DNA from: Balneolaceae bacterium
Lineage (GTDB): Bacteria > Bacteroidota > Rhodothermia > Balneolales > Balneolaceae
Reading direction: 5' to 3'
Assembly (NCBI GenBank): GCA_007126675.1
Contig: SLAU01000290.1
Location: 1 to 9,704 of the forward strand
DNA: 9,704 nucleotides
The position numbers and the translations under genes were made by a program. The notes beneath the pieces were generated by a model. The model saw nothing but the letters and a program-made list of their open reading frames with translations. It was not told the origin of the DNA and did no database searches. Positions 6,227-9,704 of this stretch are shown piece by piece (within the stretch, counting starts at the first letter, position 1; each line of letters opens with the position of its first letter).

Positions 6227-7166
6227 ATTTTACAGATTCAACTGCAGCACTGGCATTATCAATGAATTTTGAATATCTGGCACGTCTCACCGCACTTCCT
6301 TCAAAAGTTGATTCAAACTCTTCTTTGCTTATTTCAGACCACTTTTCTTTTTCCGGGTACAAAACTTTTTTACGTGGCTTCAGATCATCAAATGTACCGT
6401 AAGCGGCATCACGGTTCCATGGACACACATCCTGGCAAATATCACACCCAAACATCCAGCCGGATAACTTATTTTTAAATTCATCCGGCATATTCTCTTT
6501 CAGCTCTATAGTGAGATAGGATATACAGCGTTTGCTGTCAATTCTGTAAGGTTCATAAATAGCGTTTGTAGGACAGGCATCAATACAATCGGTACAGGTG
6601 CCACAGTGATCTGTTACAGGAGAGTCGTAAACAAATGGCACATCAATGATCATTTCACCGATTAGAAACCAGGAGCCAAACTTCTTGTTCAGTAAGTTCC
6701 CATTTTTTCCTATCCAGCCCAATCCTGAGCGTTCAGCCCATGCCTTATCCATAACGGGTGCCGAATCAACAAAAAAGCGGCCGTTTATTTCTCCGGTTAT
6801 AGATTCTGTGTATTTGAAAAGCTTTTTTAATTTCCCCTTAAATACTTTGTGATAATCGCGACCGCGTGCATATTTGGCAACTTTGGGTGAGTTAGTTTTT
6901 TGGTCAAATTGTTCATTTTCCCTGAATCGGTAGCCTGCAATTACACTCACCACACTTTTAGAACCCGGTACGAGTTTTCTTGGATCAATCCTCTTTTCAA
7001 AATTTCTCTCCATCCAGCTCATAGAGCTGTGACGGTTTTCGTTTAGCCATGCCTCAAGCCGGAACGCTTCTTTATCTAACGGTTCAGCTTTCGAAAAGCC
7101 ACAGTCATCAAACCCCAACTCTATGGCTTTCGACCGAACCTTCATTGTAAGTGCAAGGGTATCCAT
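6225..7166 (-). CDS. queG: Epoxyqueuosine reductase
   Basis: An iron-sulfur and cobalamin enzyme that reduces epoxyqueuosine to queuosine at the wobble base of GUN-anticodon tRNAs, the last step of queuosine synthesis, in the cytoplasm. From the ATG at 7166 it is 313 residues. The opening ELGFDDCGFSKAEPL (16-30) is of the type common in Bacteroidota. KYARGRDYH (98-106) and FFVDSAPVMDKAWAERSGLG (131-150, with the catalytic-type Asp134) form the cobalamin/substrate region, followed by GWIGKN. The two [4Fe-4S] clusters are carried by CGTCTDCIDACP (Cys188, 191, 194, 198) and the downstream set Cys241, 244, 248 in CDICQDVCPWN, with Cys214 between. A GTG at 7214 extends the frame but lies inside the upstream terminator hairpin, so I reject it; ATG 7145 is the other option. 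This is the short form without the C-terminal HEAT-like extension. Confidence 0.95.
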   Translation of the reverse strand: MDTLALTMKVRSKAIELGFDDCGFSKAEPLDKEAFRLEAWLNENRHSSMSWMERNFEKRIDPRKLVPGSKSVVSVIAGYRFRENEQFDQKTNSPKVAKYARGRDYHKVFKGKLKKLFKYTESITGEINGRFFVDSAPVMDKAWAERSGLGWIGKNGNLLNKKFGSWFLIGEMIIDVPFVYDSPVTDHCGTCTDCIDACPTNAIYEPYRIDSKRCISYLTIELKENMPDEFKNKLSGWMFGCDICQDVCPWNRDAAYGTFDDLKPRKKVLYPEKEKWSEISKEEFESTFEGSAVRRARYSKFIDNASAAVESVK

Positions 7167-7183
7167 ATCTAAAAATAAAGCAT

Positions 7184-7219
7184 AAAAAAATCGTGCAGCA
7201 AATGAATGCTGCACGATTT
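7184..7219 (-). terminator. Intrinsic terminator of the FKBP gene (- strand)
   Basis: On the - strand, AAATCGTGCAGC and GCTGCACGATTT form a perfect 12-bp stem (7208-7219 with 7188-7199) around an 8-nt loop, followed by a run of seven Ts (positions 7190-7184). It lies 32 bp after the FKBP stop and separates that gene from queG, so queG should have its own promoter within or just after this hairpin. Confidence 0.93.
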
Positions 7220-7251
7220 CTAAAATGGATTAACAATAAACAGGATTACTT

Positions 7252-7971
7252 TTATTCAGTAATAACATTTATAAGTTCTACTTCAAAAATAAGCAGTGAA
7301 CCGGGTTGAATAGGGCTGCCGGGAGGTGGGTTATTTCCATATCCTAACTCAGAGGGAATAAAAAATTCAAAGGTTGCACCTTCACTCATCAGCTGTAAGC
7401 CTTCTGTCCAACCGGGAATTACACGATTTAATGGAAATGTAGCAGTCTGATTTCGCTCGTAAGAACTGTCGAACTCTTCGCCGTCAATTAAAGTACCGCG
7501 ATAGTGCACTTCAACTTCAGATTCTGCAGTTGGGCTTGCACCGGTTCCTTCTTCAATCACTCTGTACTGCAGTCCTGATTCTGTTACCATCACATCATCA
7601 CGCTCTGCATTTTCTTCAAGAAATCGTTGAGCCTCCTCAATATTAGCTGCTGCATCTAACTCTCGTCGTTCAGCCTGGCTGGCTTGCAGTTCCTGTTGAA
7701 ACTGTTGCAGTACCTGCTGCATTTGCATTTCATCCAGTGCGGGATCCTGACGTTCTAATCCCTGCAACATTCCGGCTATAAAGTTCTTCATTTCAATATC
7801 ATCTACACCTTCTGTAGATAATCCATTGCCATAAAAGAAGCCTAAACTGTAGCTTACGGAATCTGCTTTTGTAGCTAAATTTTCACTGGAACTGTATTCA
7901 GCCCTGTCGCAAGATGAAAACAGAAAGAGAAGGGCGGTACTCATTAAAACAAAATAGGTAATTAATCGCAT
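7252..7971 (-). CDS. FKBP-type peptidyl-prolyl cis-trans isomerase, lipoprotein (Mip/FkpA-like)
   Basis: A 239-residue folding helper for exported proteins that speeds cis-trans isomerisation of prolyl bonds. The signal (MRLITYFVLMSTALLFLFSS) ends in lipobox FSSC with Cys21. Unlike the neighbouring lipoprotein, no acidic export signal follows directly (DRAEY), so it probably faces the periplasm. Residues about 37-120 are the FKBP N-terminal dimerisation/helical part, with VSYSLGFFYGNGL (39-51) and a Gln-rich helix (81-100). The FKBP catalytic domain runs from about 135 to 237, with VHYRGTL (155-161, Tyr157), FDSSY (167-171), RVIPGW (183-188), LGYG (209-212) and LLIFEVELI (226-234). The start is ATG 7971, since the upstream TTG extension at 8016 would precede the signal peptide. 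It is transcribed alone and ended by the hairpin at 7184-7219. Confidence 0.94.
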   Translation of the reverse strand: MRLITYFVLMSTALLFLFSSCDRAEYSSSENLATKADSVSYSLGFFYGNGLSTEGVDDIEMKNFIAGMLQGLERQDPALDEMQMQQVLQQFQQELQASQAERRELDAAANIEEAQRFLEENAERDDVMVTESGLQYRVIEEGTGASPTAESEVEVHYRGTLIDGEEFDSSYERNQTATFPLNRVIPGWTEGLQLMSEGATFEFFIPSELGYGNNPPPGSPIQPGSLLIFEVELINVITE

Positions 7972-7979
7972 ATTTAGAT

Positions 7980-8017
7980 TTTGATAATTAAAGTTTTTAG
8001 CTCTGAAAGTTATCAAA
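7980..8017 (-). promoter_or_regulatory. 8-bp inverted repeat in the FKBP upstream region
   Basis: TTTGATAA (7980-7987) and TTATCAAA (8010-8017) are perfect complements with a 22-nt spacer and lie 8 bp upstream of the FKBP ATG. This could be an operator pair or a leader hairpin that covers the start region. No known regulator motif is claimed. Confidence 0.4.
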
Positions 8018-8131
8018 TTATTTAACCGCTATGAAATGAAAAGCGTATTCAAATTTTTGAAAAAGAAAAATATTCAAGGCAAAGCGAAAAATAGCTGAAT
8101 TCAGACCAGTTAGAGATTTTAATGCGATAAT

Positions 8132-8153
8132 AATTTATCATCCCGGATAAATT
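8132..8153. repeat. Perfect 8-bp hairpin in the helicase/FKBP intergenic region
   Basis: AATTTATC (8132-8139) and GATAAATT (8146-8153) pair perfectly around the 6-nt loop ATCCCG. There is no flanking T run of note, so it is not an intrinsic terminator. A dyad binding site or part of the helicase mRNA leader are the options. Confidence 0.5.
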
Positions 8154-8189
8154 GATTTTATGATTACTGAAGTATCTGATAAATAGTTG

Positions 8190-8298
8190 CTGTAAATCTT
8201 GTATATTACAGGGATTCAATCGGGAGCTAATACAGAACGGTAATAAGAATTTAAATTCTACAATCTCGGTGATGTTGGCTTTGCTCCCCTCAAACATC
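8190..8298 (+). promoter_or_regulatory. Candidate structured 5' leader of the DEAD-box helicase mRNA
   Basis: Four complementary pairs occur in 109 nt: CTGTAA/TTACAG (8190-8195 with 8206-8211); GGGAGC/GCTCCC (8222-8227 with 8283-8288), enclosing the 14-nt palindrome at 8246-8259; and GATGTT/AACATC (8271-8276 with 8293-8298). The last pair crosses the GGGAGC helix, so the two together would form an H-type pseudoknot, or they may be alternatives. The structure ends 63 nt before the helicase start. It matches no riboswitch class I know; single 6-bp helices are weak evidence. Confidence 0.3.
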
Positions 8299-8361
8299 TT
8301 TTGATTATTTCATGTCACCAGATTTCATTGATAACAAGTTTAACTATAATTAAAGAGTATA

Positions 8362-9704
8362 TTGAAGTTTACTGAATTAAACCTTTCAGAGCCATTACTA
8401 AATGGTCTCCGTGATTTACAATTTGTTGAGCCTACCCCAATACAAGAAAAATCGATACCACCTGTTTTAGCAGGCAAAGACCTGATAGGAACGGCACAAA
8501 CCGGTACCGGTAAAACAGGTGCATTTGTTATTCCGATAATGGAGAACATTTTGAAAGGTAACAGGGATGGTATTAAAGCATTGATCCTGAGCCCTACAAG
8601 AGAGCTTGCTATGCAAATTGATGAACAGATTTTTGCAATCGGCTATCATGCAGGCATCAGCTCGGCAACCGTGATAGGGGGCAGCGACTTTTCAACACAG
8701 GCAAAAGCACTAAAGGCAGGGGTTGATATTATTGTTGCAACTCCGGGCCGGTTTATTGACCAAAACAAAGTAGTGAACATCGATTTCTCAAAACTTGAGT
8801 TCCTGGTACTTGATGAAGCAGATCGTATGCTTGATATGGGATTTCTGCCGGATATGAAAAAAATTATCTCATGGCTGCCTAAAGAAAGGCAAACATTGCT
8901 TTTTTCTGCCACCATGCCGAACGAGATCCAGCGGCTTGCATCTTCGATTATGAAGAATCCCGAATCGGTTGAAATTGAACGTTCAAAACCGAGCCAGTCT
9001 GTGGTTCAAAGAGCCTATAAACTGAAGAGTAACCAAAAAATTCCACTCGTTAAAAAAATCTTTAATGATATAGAGTGGGAATCATGCATCATTTTTACCT
9101 CAACCAAGAAAGGTACGGATGAGCTGCAAAGGCTTCTGAAAAAGGAAGGTATGAAAGCAGCAAGCATTCACGGTGACAGAACCCAGGAAGAAAGAAATAA
9201 AGCACTCCAGGCATTTAAAAACGGAACTGTGCCTGTAATTGTAGCTACTGATGTGTTAGCGCGCGGAATTGATATTAAGGGCGTTTCGATTATCCTGAAT
9301 TATGATGTTCCAAATAATACAGATGATTACATACACAGAATTGGCAGAACGGGAAGGTATGATAAAAGCGGTATTGCCATCACTTTTGTTACGCGCCGCG
9401 ATAACCGAACCTTTAATGAAATTGATAAGATTAAAGGTAATTCAATCAAGGTAATTAATTTGCCACCCGACTTTGGCGAAAAGAGTGATTTTGGCTGGGA
9501 TGAAGAGTTTAAGAAAAAAGAGAAAAAAGCTGACAAGAAACAGGAGAGTAAGCGGTCAGAGAAAAAGAGCGGCAGAGATGAGAAGAAAAAATCGGACAGA
9601 GGTCAGCAATCATCAAGACCAAAACAGAAGTCAAAAGATAGCAGGAGTAAGTCAGAGAAAAGAGATTCACAACAAAAGTCAAAGACATCAGATAATCGGC
9701 AAAA
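8362..9704 (+). CDS. ATP-dependent DEAD-box RNA helicase (RhlE-like), 3' end cut off by the window
   Basis: An RNA-unwinding ATPase acting in ribosome assembly, RNA decay or cold adaptation. All motifs are present: Q motif PTPIQ (24-28), Walker A AQTGTGKT (45-52), PTREL (78-82), TPGR (127-130), DEAD (151-154), SAT (182-184), FTST (245-248), ATDVLARGID (295-304) and HRIGRTGR (325-332). An in-frame stop lies at 8347 and there is no ATG before motif Q. The TTG at 8362 gives the expected (M)KFTELNL start and sits 4 nt after AAAGAG (8352-8357), so I call a TTG start. From about residue 380 to the edge (447 codons so far) runs a basic low-complexity tail of Lys, Ser, Arg, Glu, Asp and Gln, probably an RNA-binding extension. 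Its coding strand is about 84% purine over 9511-9600 by hand count. The divergent 390-bp leader region may regulate it. Confidence 0.95.
   Translation, partial: MKFTELNLSEPLLNGLRDLQFVEPTPIQEKSIPPVLAGKDLIGTAQTGTGKTGAFVIPIMENILKGNRDGIKALILSPTRELAMQIDEQIFAIGYHAGISSATVIGGSDFSTQAKALKAGVDIIVATPGRFIDQNKVVNIDFSKLEFLVLDEADRMLDMGFLPDMKKIISWLPKERQTLLFSATMPNEIQRLASSIMKNPESVEIERSKPSQSVVQRAYKLKSNQKIPLVKKIFNDIEWESCIIFTSTKKGTDELQRLLKKEGMKAASIHGDRTQEERNKALQAFKNGTVPVIVATDVLARGIDIKGVSIILNYDVPNNTDDYIHRIGRTGRYDKSGIAITFVTRRDNRTFNEIDKIKGNSIKVINLPPDFGEKSDFGWDEEFKKKEKKADKKQESKRSEKKSGRDEKKKSDRGQQSSRPKQKSKDSRSKSEKRDSQQKSKTSDNRQ

Larger units (their letters stand above)
7972..8361. other. 390-bp divergent intergenic region with inverted repeats, no credible gene
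   Basis: This region separates the - strand FKBP gene from the + strand helicase and must hold both promoters. It is AT-rich and holds several inverted repeats: TTTGATAA/TTATCAAA (7980-8017), TTCAAA/TTTGAA (8048-8061), AATTTATC/GATAAATT (8132-8153), CTGTAA/TTACAG (8190-8211), and a compound structure at 8222-8298 listed separately. The only open frame of note, 82 codons on the - strand (8049-8297), has no recognisable domain and looks accidental. A TATAAT hexamer at 8345-8350 lacks a partner -35. Confidence 0.6.

Noticed and set aside
7167..7214. GTG extension of queG
   Set aside because: It begins inside the stem of the FKBP terminator and adds 16 residues with no family similarity; ATG 7166 gives the usual start.
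7972..8016. TTG extension of the FKBP gene
   Set aside because: It lies within the inverted repeat and precedes a complete lipoprotein signal starting at ATG 7971.
8205..8245. Possible tRNA-like T-arm around GGGATTCAATC
   Set aside because: No matching 5-bp stem, no acceptor, D or anticodon arms nearby.
8049..8297. 82-codon ATG frame on the - strand in the FKBP/helicase intergenic region
   Set aside because: No domain, signal peptide or ribosome-binding site. The composition (Phe, Ser, Ile, Asn with scattered Cys) looks like translated AT-rich non-coding DNA, and it overlaps the probable promoters and inverted repeats.
8345..8350. TATAAT hexamer as the helicase promoter
   Set aside because: No TTGACA-like element at 16-18 bp, and Bacteroidota-type primary sigma factors use a different consensus; not enough to call a promoter.

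Overview
The window carries ten protein-coding genes on both strands, dense and mostly housekeeping. I see no rRNA, tRNA, CRISPR array, insertion sequence or phage gene. Several traits point to the Bacteroidota/Balneolota side of the tree, perhaps a marine or salt-adapted Balneolota-like organism: moderately AT-rich DNA, weak or absent Shine-Dalgarno sequences with A-rich stretches before most starts, a QueG opening of the type common there, a porin-like outer-membrane barrel, a lipoprotein whose acceptor cysteine is followed by Ser-Asp-Asp, and one extremely acidic exported protein. This is inference; no marker gene fixes the taxon.

Left block (1-3790, + strand): the 3' two thirds of gatA, a lipoprotein zinc glutaminyl-cyclase-like enzyme of the M28 fold, prmA and a short ppx/gppA. 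gatA and the cyclase are 14 bp apart. The next two junctions are 4-base ATGA overlaps, so this looks like one translationally coupled operon, closed by a bidirectional hairpin at 3753-3790. GatA (charging of Gln-tRNA/Asn-tRNA) and PrmA (L11 methylation) belong to translation; Ppx/GppA acts on polyphosphate or pppGpp.

Middle block (3810-6226): a small 8-strand-type outer-membrane barrel on the - strand is divergent from an ECF sigma factor on the + strand. An unrecognised, very acidic lipoprotein follows the sigma factor after 85 bp with no visible terminator between them. No anti-sigma gene is visible. A second bidirectional terminator separates this block from queG.

Right block (6225-9704): queG (epoxyqueuosine reductase) and an FKBP-type prolyl isomerase lipoprotein lie on the - strand, separated by a strong - strand terminator. 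A 390-bp divergent intergenic region with several inverted repeats then leads to a DEAD-box RNA helicase on the + strand. It has no ATG start (TTG is used) and runs off the right edge inside a long Lys/Ser/Arg/Glu tail.

I found no clearly new multi-gene system. The points most worth a second look are the structured helicase leader with a possible pseudoknot, the surface-export signature and charge of the unknown lipoprotein, the ECF sigma/barrel/lipoprotein cluster, the coiled-coil-like insertion in GatA, and terminators that double as stop codons.
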